The translations under genes were made by a program, and so were the position numbers. The notes under the pieces are model-generated. The model made no database searches, had not been told where the DNA came from, and worked only from the letters and a program-made list of their open reading frames with translations. From Ceraceosorus guamensis (Eukaryota > Basidiomycota > Exobasidiomycetes > Ceraceosorales > Ceraceosoraceae), in NCBI RefSeq assembly GCF_003144195.1, contig NW_020290020.1, positions 124,001 through 188,000 of the forward strand: 64,000 bases of DNA. The letters run 5' to 3'. Shown piece after piece: positions 48,901 through 59,034 of the stretch (the stretch's first letter is position 1; each line of letters opens with the position of its first letter).

Positions 48901-48968
48901 TCTTGACTCGAGTGTTTCTCATTCCGACACATCATCCTCGTTGCTCTTGTCGAAAGTCGTGGGAAATC
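45064..48968. other. 3.9-kb gene-poor interval
   Basis: The longest gap in the window. No gene recognised; frames of up to 134 codons overlap on both strands and lack motifs. It includes a (GT)n microsatellite, TGCATGCA at 46040, CTATATAG-type boxes at 46886 and 48321, and CTCACGA/GTCACGAGT words. The right end is the upstream region of the 7-TM protein gene. Confidence 0.5.
45931..45962. repeat. (GT)n microsatellite, about 15 units
   Basis: An uninterrupted GT run of about 31 bp in non-coding DNA. Confidence 0.95.
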
Positions 48969-51900
48969 ATGGATGCCTCCGCGCTCTTCGACAGTCTTTC
49001 CCAGGCGGAGGCTTATCCTATTGCGCCGTCAGATGCCTTCGATGCTCGCTACGCATTGTTGCCTCCTCCGCCACCCATCTACCTCTCCAGTCTCACTCCT
49101 GCTGGCCAGCGAGGCCGGCTGCCCGACTTTGACTCGACCCCCTTCCCAGCAGTAGCAGCGAGAGCTTGGGCCCGACGGATGTTCTTCTTCAACCTCGAGC
49201 GAGCGTGGCCACACCTATATTTCACGACCGCCTGCATTGCCTTGCTCGTCCTCATCGTCGGAGCCATCTGGGCAAGAAGAATATGGGAAAGAAGCTGGTG
49301 GCTGCTGAGGGTCGTCAAGAAACCCAATGGAACCTTGATCGTGCCAAATAGTCTCATCACATACACTACATGCACCGGTGCCTTTGGCGTCCTACTGATT
49401 GCTTGGTGAGTCTCAAGAGGCAAGGATCTGCTTCCGTCATGTCTTCTTTCTTCTTTTCACTTTGGCTGCCGACGGCCTGCTCACCGGTTACGGCTCCTCC
49501 TGTGTACTCACACAGGATTTGGGAACTGTACGAATGGAACATGAAAGGTCAAAGGCCAGCATTGTGGGTGCCTTGGATCCTTCTGGTGTGGACGCCTTTG
49601 TTTTCGGCCGTCCACCTGGCCAGTTGGGGACTCTTTCATAGTCTGCCAAACGTCTTCACCACGTCAGCTTCCGGAGACGTGTCTGTCAAGCATCGCAGCT
49701 GGGCGTTCAGGTGCATGACCCGACCCGCCACCCTGAACTTCTTGGGAGGCATATTACCATTCTTTCAGGCGCTGAGTGTCATTGCACCTACCGTTGTTGC
49801 GCACGTCCAGTACATGCGAGCTCTGAACGGGTACTATCGATGGGAAAGGGATTACGCTGATGCGACTCAAGTGAATCAGCAAATGCTACAAGAGGTTCAG
49901 CGCATCTGGTACACCTTCCTGGACAGCGCAAAAGTTACGTCGATTGTGTTCCTCATCTGGACCATCTGGGCCGTCATGCTCTTTGTGGTTTGGTCTATCC
50001 TCAATTATAGACTGATGAACGTAATTTCAGCCCAGCTCAAGCATATTCGTCAACTTGGCCGACGACAGGCCGAGCAAGCTGCCACAGTCCAAGCGCGCGA
50101 GCAAGCTACCAGTGTAGCTCCCGAGCAGCCGGCGGATCGTGGCGCAGATGAGGCTGGACAAGATCATGGCGGCCGAGGTGTCATGTTCGGCAGCAAAGCA
50201 GACGACGTCATCGATAAAGAGTACGACGGAACCTTCAACAAGACAGAGTCGGACGCTCTAGCAAGTGACCACGGCGACGCAGCTTTGAACGGCAAAGAGG
50301 ACTCAATCTCGCCGGTCGGTAATGGCGATTCGGACGTCGAGAGGCAGCATCGCTGGCGCACGAGATTGCGGGGTGGGCTGCCGCCTTACAGCAGGCGCGG
50401 AAGTGCTCTCCTACCCAATGCACGGGGTGAAAGCGAGGAAGATGAAAATTTCACCGCGGCACAAATCGCTGCCGATGAGCCCACGACCACCTTCTTCCCG
50501 CCCGTGCGGCCGTCGCGCATTGTCAGGCGGCAGGCCCCTCGCGTTCACGGTCGCACTTCGCAAGGCAACACCAAAGCGCAGCGGTATTTGCGCTCGGTCC
50601 TCATTCATGTGGCCATCCAAGCTGTTGCAGTAACACCAGCCATCCTTGGCTTTGCATCCCTTGCGTGCTGGCTTTGCGTGCAGACGTATAATTCCTTCGA
50701 GAATGCCGACTTGCACTTTGATCGCACAGCGAGTACCGCTCTGATATGGATGGCGTGGATGGCGAACATCGGCGGCACCATCACTCTCGTCGCGATCGCA
50801 CAAAGGACCTATGAGCCTGTCCTCCACTTTGGGTTGGCGCACGCTGGTGGCTCTGGCTCGCATTCTTCTGGTGCCAAGCGCCAAGCTGCAAAGTCCTTGG
50901 AAGGCAGCAAGGGAAGCAAGGGTCGTCGAATGAGGAACGGCAGACCGATCAGTAGGATTATCAACGCGGGCTCTCGCTCCAACGAGAATGACGATGCGCC
51001 TGCCGACAACGGTTACGGCGTCACTTACACAACGTTCTTTGAGTCTGAAACCATTCAGCGTCCCGCCAAATCCTTTCCACACGGCGGCTCCGATCTTCGA
51101 CGCAATGAGTCCGTCTCAACTTATGGCTCTGCCGTAAACCGATCCGCTGGAAACGAAGAAGCTCAGTTGCAGCGAAGTGAAAGCCGAGACAGGGCAGCTG
51201 CGGCAGCTGTCGGTCTTGGCATCGGGACTGCGGGCTCCATGTCTTCGTTCAACCAACGCTCACCGGCCCAGCCTGCAAATAAAACGTCCATTGCGAGATT
51301 CGCGGCGACACCTCTGCCTGCTACGCCCTCCCAGGTGCACGTAGACGGCGCACGCGTGCTCAGCCACGATGCCCAGGAAGGGACAGAGTTGCGCGACATG
51401 TCACCTCGCAGCGCAGGCGCGCCACGCTCGCCGCGCGACTTGCCTGTTCGCACTGGTCGTTACGGGCCATCGTCGAGCAACGCGTCGCTTTCCGGGACAG
51501 GTTCAAGTGGGACAAAGTATGCGTCTCGCGCGGATCCTCGTTCGCAGAGTCCTGTTCTGCAAGTCCAGCGAACCGTGGATACGCACACTGCGATGCGCTC
51601 TGCCGATCCTCAGCATGGGCGCCGCAAACGAGGCTCCGGTTCCTTGGAACTCAACACGGAAGGCGGCGATGTCAACACCAGCGACGACGATGCTGACGGC
51701 ACCTCTTATTGGGGATCAAGGCGGCCTTCAAATCCTTCGACCGACGCTCTCGGGCAGCACGCTGGTTCGCGATACTTTGCGAGCGAACGCAGAAGCAGTG
51801 CTGCCAGCCGGACAGCTGGCAGTAGCTCGGGCCATGCTCCCAATCCCAGTGGCACTCCGTATGCCGTAGGAGGTGCTTCGGCTCCCAGGTCGAAGCACAT

Positions 51901-52351
51901 CGCCACCTTGGTCCAAAGGCCTGGATCTTCTTCATCCCGCCTGTCTGATGTCAACGACCCGCATGCGCCTCTGCAGACGGGCCTCGTGCCGGCGCCGCGT
52001 CGCAGGACGCCTGGACGTCCATCGAGTGCTCGTCGTGTCCCTTCGTCGGACAGCGCTAGTCAGCTGCACGTAACATCTCCTCATCCACTCAGTCCCACCT
52101 CGGTGCCCGATGTGCCGGAGCACCAGTCAGGCTCACTGCAAGACGTTCTTGGACGAGACATTTCGACCCTCGAGCCAGTCTCGCAAGTCGCTCGTCAAGC
52201 GCCGCATTCCAGCCCCACTTTTGGTCTGCTCACGCCTCATGACGCGGCGTCCGAGAATACCGCCGAGCTCCCAAATTCCGACCATTCCCGTTACTCGCCA
52301 ACGTCCGTCGCGGGCTCTGAGAGTGCTGCAGGCTACGCTCAAGCGTACTGA
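48969..52351 (+). CDS. seven-TM membrane protein with large loop and long disordered tail, unknown
   Basis: I do not recognise a named family. Two exons (48969-49405, 49516-52351) join in phase to 1090 residues. Seven hydrophobic segments are visible: about 82-101 (TTACIALLVLIVGAIWA), 128-146, 161-187 (PWILLVWTPLFSAVHLASW), 220-246, 286-312 (SIVFLIWTIWAVMLFVVWSI), 508-532 and 556-578. Between TM5 and TM6 lies a ~195-residue charged loop, and after TM7 a ~510-residue Ser/Pro/Arg-rich tail. The short N-terminus has no signal peptide. Seven segments with a large third inner loop and long tail resemble fungal nutrient GPCRs of the Gpr1/Git3 kind, but I see no diagnostic motif, so this is topology only. 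The start is the first ATG in a frame fully open to the donor. Confidence 0.75.
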
Positions 52352-52715
52352 TCTCGCCATCGCTTCTGCCTGAGCCAACGTCATGTCGACATGTCAGAGT
52401 CCCGGCTCGACGTCCTGCCTCATATTTCCACATTGTTGTCCGTGCACCTGTTACTCGACGCTCCGAATACGCTCGGACTGCGTCATCGCCTGCTCTGCTC
52501 TGTCACCGTTCCGTCTTCGTTATATGTATCGAATCTATTGTGCGGTATCATCAACTTTCTGCAATATCATACCTCATCTCCCAAGCACGATCATCAAGTT
52601 CGATCCAAGGGCTCACTCGTGCGCCATGAACTATGACCTGGCGACCAAACAGATCGATGCAAATTGTATCCATGTGCGCCCACGCTTGGGTGTGATTTCT
52701 GTCCCTGCGTTGGTT
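52352..52715. other. convergent 3' flanks of the 7-TM protein gene and EMC1
   Basis: About 360 bp between the two stops. No gene recognised; an open frame on the + strand here runs into the last EMC1 exon on the other strand. Confidence 0.5.
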
Positions 52716-55700
52716 CTACCACCTCATTTTGAGGGTTTTGGTGGCGAGCATCGGTCTTGCGACCAAGAGCCCCACGGTCAGCGCCACGATGGTCAAGACG
52801 AGCTGGGGCTTGTTGAAAGTTGCTATGACGACCAAGCGTCGGATGAGCGGTAAGAATCAGCTCAAATGCTCCACTAGATGATCGACTAGCGTGAACTCGA
52901 CTCACGGTTGAGCATGTCAAATGTGCCGCTAGGAGCGATCCTGACGAGGATCCAATCGAGACCTAGCACGGCGACCAAGCTCGTGCTCTCGATTGCGGCC
53001 GGTGCGACGACAAGTCCTTTAGGACCTTCGATGCGGAACTGACCACCGACACTGAGTTGCGGCGCATTGGGAACATACGCATCAAAAGTGGACAGACCTT
53101 CTTCCAACTCCTCCGAAGTGGGCTTGCGACCGACAGGCCTGCGAGGATCTAAAATCCTTCGAGGCAAGCTCAACAGATTGCCATTGACGGTGGTCATGAG
53201 TAGGGACTTGCTGGTGATTCCGAACTTGGTCTTGGACATTGCCAAGGATGTGATCGCGTGAGGCAAAACGTAGGTCTGCGCAAAGGGTCTGACTCCCTCG
53301 GGACCGCCAACCACCGGACTGAAGCTGCTTTTGCTGCCTCTCCAGTCCCACGTCTGATCTCGAGCCGTCTCAGCCTCGTACAGCTCCAGCGACAGTAATC
53401 GCGTCTCCGGCTTGAGCGCAATCGTCTTTGCTTTGCTGCTCTTTTCGTCACCCGACAGCACTTCGTTTTGAGGCTTTGTGCTGACCTCGTGAGCATCGTG
53501 ACCATTGACCCTGTATGCGACGGTGATCCAATTCTCAGCAAACGCTGCTTGAAGTGAGTCTTGGCCTGCAGCCAGATCGTGGTCTATCAAACGTCGAGAG
53601 TAGAGTGTGAGACCACTAGCCGAGTCGATCACATAGACATGAGCTGAGTCGCCCCTCTGAGAAGCTGGGCCAGATAGTCGCGTCACAACGACGACTCCGT
53701 GCGGATTGAGGTACTTGTACATTGTCTTGCGATTTCCAAGAACTTTACCCTGGCTGGCTATAGGTCCGTTCGATCCATGTATCAGGTGGACGATCTCCTC
53801 GCCCGGCTCAAAGCGCATCTGCCATGCTGGCGCAGACTCGAGCGTTTGGCCGTTAAGTACGACGAAGCCATTCAAGATTGAAGTGTTCTGGCCTGTCGCC
53901 TGATCCTCATGAGTCGTGTGCGTGAGGTAGAAGAATTGCTTCGCAATCTTTTCGAAGGCGGCTGCGACGGATGGAGTGCGAGGCCAAAGTACTAACCCAT
54001 TGTTGGGGTCGATGGCGCCCACCGCTTGCTGTCTGGTGACGTCGTCTTCGAACGGCAGTAAGAAGACGTCTTTCGCCTTGCCCACAAGCAGCGGAAGGCC
54101 GGTCTGCGCAGCGTCCCCAGCAGGAAAGACGCCCGTCAGAGGATCAAGCTCCCACACTCTCGTAAGGGTCGTGCCTTGCTCTTCTACATCAGCAACGATG
54201 GTAATCAGAGGTCCAAGATGGGCAGCCGCATCGGCATTCGCATCCTTGTCAGTCCTGCTATCCTTTGCCGAGCTCGCCCCTCCCACAGGTCTAGTGACGC
54301 TGAGGAACCGCACATTGACGATCGGCACAGGTGCTCCCTCGCCAGCTCCAAAACCGACAAGACTCTTTTCCCACACAAATGTCCTCGTATCCGTGTCCAT
54401 GGCGTACACTTTACCGCGTGTCGTGGCGCTCACTAGGACCTTTCTGAAACCCAGCCTGTCTCGGAATAGGTGCGCAGTGATGTTGGAATCTGCGGCACGC
54501 GGTGCAAGTGCAGCTGGAGGTGGAGGGCCTTGAGCAAGATGCGCAGGTCGAGCAGCTTTCCCACCTTGAGGAATACGCGCAGGGCGAGGGATAACCCGAC
54601 GCCTGGCGTCAGGCACCTCGGCAGCAGCAACGCCTCCCGCTGGGTATCGTTTGAATTGTCGTGTCGTACCATCTTCGCTCGCGGTGGGCTTCGGTGGTGG
54701 TGGAGGAGCTCCGCGCTGAGCCGCGTAGTGCGAAGTCGCAAAGAGGCGAGGATCTGAGATCAAACTCTTTAGACCCTCGATGAAGCTGATGCTGACGCTA
54801 AGAAGCCAGGATGGCGCGAGCTGCAAAGCCAATCCATGTCGCTGCAAGCGCTCGAAGAAGGTCTCGCCTTCCAGCACAGCTCGGGCAGCTGCTGCTCGCA
54901 GCTTCAGCTCTAAGCCACCACTCTCGAAATCCGCCGAAACGACACTTCCGATCTGGCGCTCAGGCAAGTCTACCAGAACTGCGGCAGCAGTCTCGGCCAG
55001 ACCCTCTTCGTTCATCCAGTGATGTCGGTCATCTTGCAGTAGCCTGACGGATCCAGAGGCAGTGATGAAAGCGGACCGCGTAATGACCTGATACGACGAC
55101 ACGGGCGATACTTCGAACGGCGCAGCGAGAATATCTCCGTTCAGATCATGATCGAACTGAAAGCTGAAACCAGTGATCTGGCCCTGCCCGCCAGGATCTT
55201 TCGAGTCGAGCCAGTAGACGTGGAAATTGACCAACTGTTGAGAAGCTTGGAAGAATAGTCTATTCACATATGCTGACCCCTGCTTGTCCACTGTGCCGCT
55301 GTATACAGCATCGCGAGCATCCTCCTCAAATTCCCATCGGGAGTAGAGCGCAGCTTTGCCTTGCTTTGATCCTTCATTGCCTTGAGCATGATCGACGCGG
55401 ATAACCTCTGCTTTTCCATCTTCCCTGATGGCGATGAGCACGCCACGCTCACCGAGATTGACTTCTCGCAAGGCAACAAAGCTACTTGAGAGGGCCTTGA
55501 GAGTGAGAACGTTGGAAGCCTGTCTCGCTTGAATAGCAGGAGCATCCTCATCAGATGGAGAGCTCAGACCGACTGGCCACGAGACGGCTCTGATCGTTCC
55601 ATCCTTGTGTACCCAGACCAGATGAGGCTGGAGTGGAGGCTTCTGTCCCGCAGGTGTTACTTCGCTTCCTTGGCGTGGTCGAGTAGCAGCAAGGTTGACC

Positions 55701-56752
55701 AGCGCAATGTTCGCAGCACCACCGGTCGTGGCTTTGCCGCCGTAGCCAGCCAAGGGACCAACAGGGGCGATGGCTGCGCCTACATCCTGAATATCCAACA
55801 GCTTTCCGTCGGTCAGCGAGAGCGTGTAGATGCGCACATCGAAGCCCGTGGGCTCTTTTGAGCCAATCAAAGGCAGAGTGGAATAGGTTGGAGCCAGAGA
55901 GACAACGTGCACAGCTGCTTCGCTTGCCAACACGCGAACAAGCGTGCGATCCTTCGTACTGGTGGAGATGCAGGCGCAGGTATAAGCACAGTCTGCCTAG
56001 CCAGAGACACTCCCTCTAACTCACACCTCGGCTTCACTCCATCTCCACCGCTGTTGACCGGTAGTCCCATCAAGCCTCCTAATGCGTTTGGCCCCATCTA
56101 GGACAATGATGTCGCCGGCAGGAAAGCCAGGTGCTACAAAAGAAGCATCACATCCTGGTCCGGCCCACGAGGGGATGCTAATGTCAGGAGCGGAGAAAAG
56201 ACTAGGATCGGATTGATCAGGAGACGAAAGAAGTTGAGACCATTCCAAACGGCCCGTCAGTGCGTTGTGCACCGTGGCTCTCGTAGCGCCATGGCCAGTC
56301 AAGTACAGTGCGACTGTGCAGGAATGCGGGAGGACGCAAGGCGTCAGGGGTTCAGTGACTGACTATATGCTGTCAGCTTGCACGCTCTGGGTTCGCCGCT
56401 CACCATCAGCGCTGAGCCAAAAGCCTTGCACGGGATCTGTATCATTGACCACTCTTCTCCACACAATATCTCCATTTCTGGGATTCAGCGCTCCAAATCC
56501 GCCCTGTTCCGATGCGACAAACAGCGCGGTGTTCGTCTTCTTCGACTTGTCCTCGTCTGCTCTGATGATGCGATGGAAACGCGGAGTGAGGAATTGAGAG
56601 GCTGATGTGAGCGAAGATAATTTGGGAACGCCGATTCGGGGAATGTGATAAGTGGGATCTGGATTGGGTGCGACTGCTGCGGAGACTGCGGATAGAGAAG
56701 CGAGAGCCCAGTAGCAAGCAGCCACGAGGCTGATCGAAACCTGCAACCGCAT
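52716..56752 (-). CDS. emc1: ER membrane protein complex subunit 1
   Basis: Largest lumenal subunit of the EMC, the insertase and chaperone for multipass and tail-anchored proteins in the ER. Four exons (56752-56404, 56313-56025, 55958-52906, 52822-52716) give 1265 residues. A signal peptide (MRLQVSISLVAACYWALASL) precedes PQQ-like beta-propeller repeats such as TALFVASEQGGFGALNPRNG and LDGTTGQQRWRWSE. The C-terminal EMC1 domain is clear: PHGVVVVTRLSGPASQRGDS, FGITSKSLLMTTVNGNLLSL, PRRILDPRRPVGRKPTSEEL, LDWILVRIAPSGTFDMLN. The last small exon supplies the anchor helix LVLTIVALTVGLLVA and ends KTLKMRW. Without that exon the protein would end prematurely, so exon 4 is well supported. Confidence 0.95.
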
Positions 56753-57347
56753 GCTGAGTAAGAGACAAGGAATTTGCCTGCTCCTCGGTGGGATGTTTGG
56801 TGAAGGTCAAGAAGAGTAACAAGTGCAGGTCGCGTATCCGCAGAGAAAGCTGTCCTTCACGATTCCACCATGGCCGCGAAGACGCGCTGCCTGCTCTGCA
56901 TGCATGCATGGCTGGTGCGCGCTTTTCCGCCGCGCACGGATGTTCGGTGCGCGCCACGAGACGAGATCAACCATGGTGATGCAGCCAGCCCGTCCAGCAG
57001 ACCATTCTGATTCGTCACTGGCGCTCCGCGCTTGCATCGTCAAAGCAGTCCCAAGCAGCGACATGTACATCAGGAGCAGAGCCCAGACACCACCCCCATC
57101 AACGCTATCTCCGATGCGTCGCTCCGAGCTAGCATGGTAAAGCGCACAAGAAATTGCTTTCGAACTCTACAAATACACGCATCGAGGGGTGAGTTGGAGG
57201 CCGAGTCTGAGTGCAGTCCCACGTCTTAAGGTTCCTCGGGCGTTTCCCTACGGAAGCTGGGTATTTTGACGAAGCGCCGCACGTCAGTAAAGGATTGACG
57301 TTTCGTTGACACTGACGGGGCAACGCGAAGAGCCACCGCCATACTCA
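56753..57347. other. EMC1 upstream region and TIM22 3' flank
   Basis: About 600 bp. TGCATGCATGCATG lies at 56898-56910, roughly 150 bp upstream of the EMC1 start and a candidate regulatory site. No gene recognised. Confidence 0.5.
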
Positions 57348-58006
57348 CTACATGTCTATAGCACCCGAAAATGCTGCGAAGGCGACTCCACCACCAACCA
57401 TTGCTTTCGGACCACTGTTCCGAGCGAGCACAGCTCCCGCAAAGAAGCCCCCCCATATCGCATTGTGAATGTCATTCTTTGCTCTGTACTGGAGGCGCAC
57501 GAGCAATGTGGGAAATTCATCAGCTCCACCAGTGCGCACCACGCTGGCAGTCGGCATGCAGCGTCAATATTCGCCCTTGCTCTACTCACACCTTCGATCA
57601 CGCATTCGATGCCCGAGTACAGCGCTCCCACCTTTCCGAAACCCTTGGCCGATCTATACATGCCCTTTCCGGTCTCTTTGAAAAACAGTTTGGTCTGTTG
57701 GCCCGTAGTCAATTCGGGCTGGGGCGCGCCACCCGCGGCCAGATTTGCCGCCATCATGTTGGAACGTCGAAGGGGGTCATCGATGGCAAAAGAGGCCGAC
57801 AAGAGAGAAAAGAAACCCCCCAGCGCAAACCCTGCTGCTCCGCTCATGGCGCACTTGACCGGACAGGATTCCATCGCCATCGATGCCCTTTTTGTCCATA
57901 GTTGCATTTGAGCCATTTGGTCGATCTGTTCTTGCGTCGTGCCAGCTGGCATTGGTTCTTGCCCTGGAAGGTAGATAGGCGCGACCATCGGCATCTTGGC
58001 TGACAT
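57348..58006 (-). CDS. tim22: mitochondrial inner-membrane translocase subunit Tim22
   Basis: Channel-forming subunit of the TIM22 complex, which inserts carrier proteins into the mitochondrial inner membrane. Two exons (58006-57590, 57488-57348) give 185 residues, near the family norm. Marks: [20 protein letters not shown] (first TM), [25 protein letters not shown] joined across the intron to [18 protein letters not shown], then [18 protein letters not shown] at the C-terminus. Cysteines flank the first TM ([12 protein letters not shown] and SGIEC), consistent with the disulphide known in yeast Tim22. The start is the ATG only 30 bp after the stop of the upstream gene on the same strand. Confidence 0.95.
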
Positions 58007-58036
58007 GGTTGCGACAACGACACAGCCTAGCTGTTT

Positions 58037-58544
58037 CTATGCGTCGATCGACCACGTGTTCTTCTCCAGCTGAACATTGTGATCAGTAAGACTTCAGCTT
58101 CAGTACGCGCACACAGGTGCATCGACTATTCTGCTCATCGCCAGATACCCACCTCGCTATCCAGCTCTATCCTCATCCACTCCACTTTGTCGGTGGATAT
58201 GAGCAGATGCGTCTCGTCCAAGTCCTGCAGAAGCAGATGGCGCAGATTAGTCGCGAGTCGATGTGGATGTGGCTCAGCGAGAGCATTGCTCGCACCTGTA
58301 TGACAAAGCGTACCCTGTCGTAACAAGCGCAATGGTTTCGTCAGCTGTCTTGCGCCTCGTGCTTTGTGACCGCTCCGAGCGCACCTTTCGTTGATAGCAA
58401 GGATAAGCTGCTTGACAGCTGGGTCACTGATAAGCGCAAGCAATGGAGTGTGGCTTGAAGTTCAGCACACGCTCTGAAGTGAGGTCCGAAGTCCTGGGTA
58501 ACAATCACTGACCAAGTCAAGAGAGAGCCCTTGATGGCCTTCAT
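58037..58544 (-). CDS. tfb5: TFIIH subunit Tfb5 (TTDA/GTF2H5)
   Basis: Small TFIIH core subunit that stabilises the complex and stimulates nucleotide-excision repair. Five tiny exons (58544-58513, 58426-58385, 58314-58296, 58224-58153, 58069-58037) join in phase to 65 residues, the usual size. The protein begins MKAIKGSLLTCDPAVKQLIL, continues AINERVRFVIQDLDETHLL and ends WMRIELDSELEKNTWSIDA; compare human GVLIECDPAMKQFLLYLDE, FIIQDIDDTHVFV and LMDQNAFS. Exon 3 is only 19 nt. The stop lies 30 bp before the TIM22 start codon. The gene is easy to miss because no exon is longer than 72 nt, but the match is specific. Confidence 0.92.
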
Positions 58545-59034
58545 GTATCTCCTGCTTGGTGAGCAGTGAGGGGCAAAGCACTAAGAAAGATTGCGATGGC
58601 TCGGCTGACGGCAGCAGCGGCGCTGTCTGACGAGTCAAGTCTGCGCTTGTAAGAGGTTCTGTCGTGAATCAAGAATCAAGAATGCTGGTGAGCAAGTCCG
58701 TTGATCTGCTTCAGGGTGTCGTGAAGTTGCCCGCGTGGATGGTGCCTCACTTCGCGAAAAAAAGGCCGGATCACGTGATCCATGAACGATGGTGAGCAGG
58801 GTGGCGCGATCTTGATATCCCGTTGTGAATTTGCATATGCCGCTCTTGACTAGCTGTCAACTCGGAGAGCACGTGCGTGTCACAGTAGTGATGCTTGTTA
58901 GACTAGCGGTCAGATCCAATGTACAAATACAGGTGTGAATGAACGAGCGAGAGCGACGTCATCGAAGTAGGGCCAGAAAGGGGAGAGCGTAGGGGCAAAG
59001 CTCGGTTCGATAGAATAGAAGAGGTTAGGTGAGG
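58545..59034. other. TFB5 upstream region and FAB1 3' flank
   Basis: About 490 bp. A GAATCAAGAATCAAGAATG word cluster at 58664-58683 belongs to the family seen in the large gaps. No gene recognised. Confidence 0.5.

Noticed and set aside
52383-52853. 156-codon open frame (+)
   Set aside because: It overlaps the last EMC1 exon, whose anchor helix on the opposite strand is clearly coding.
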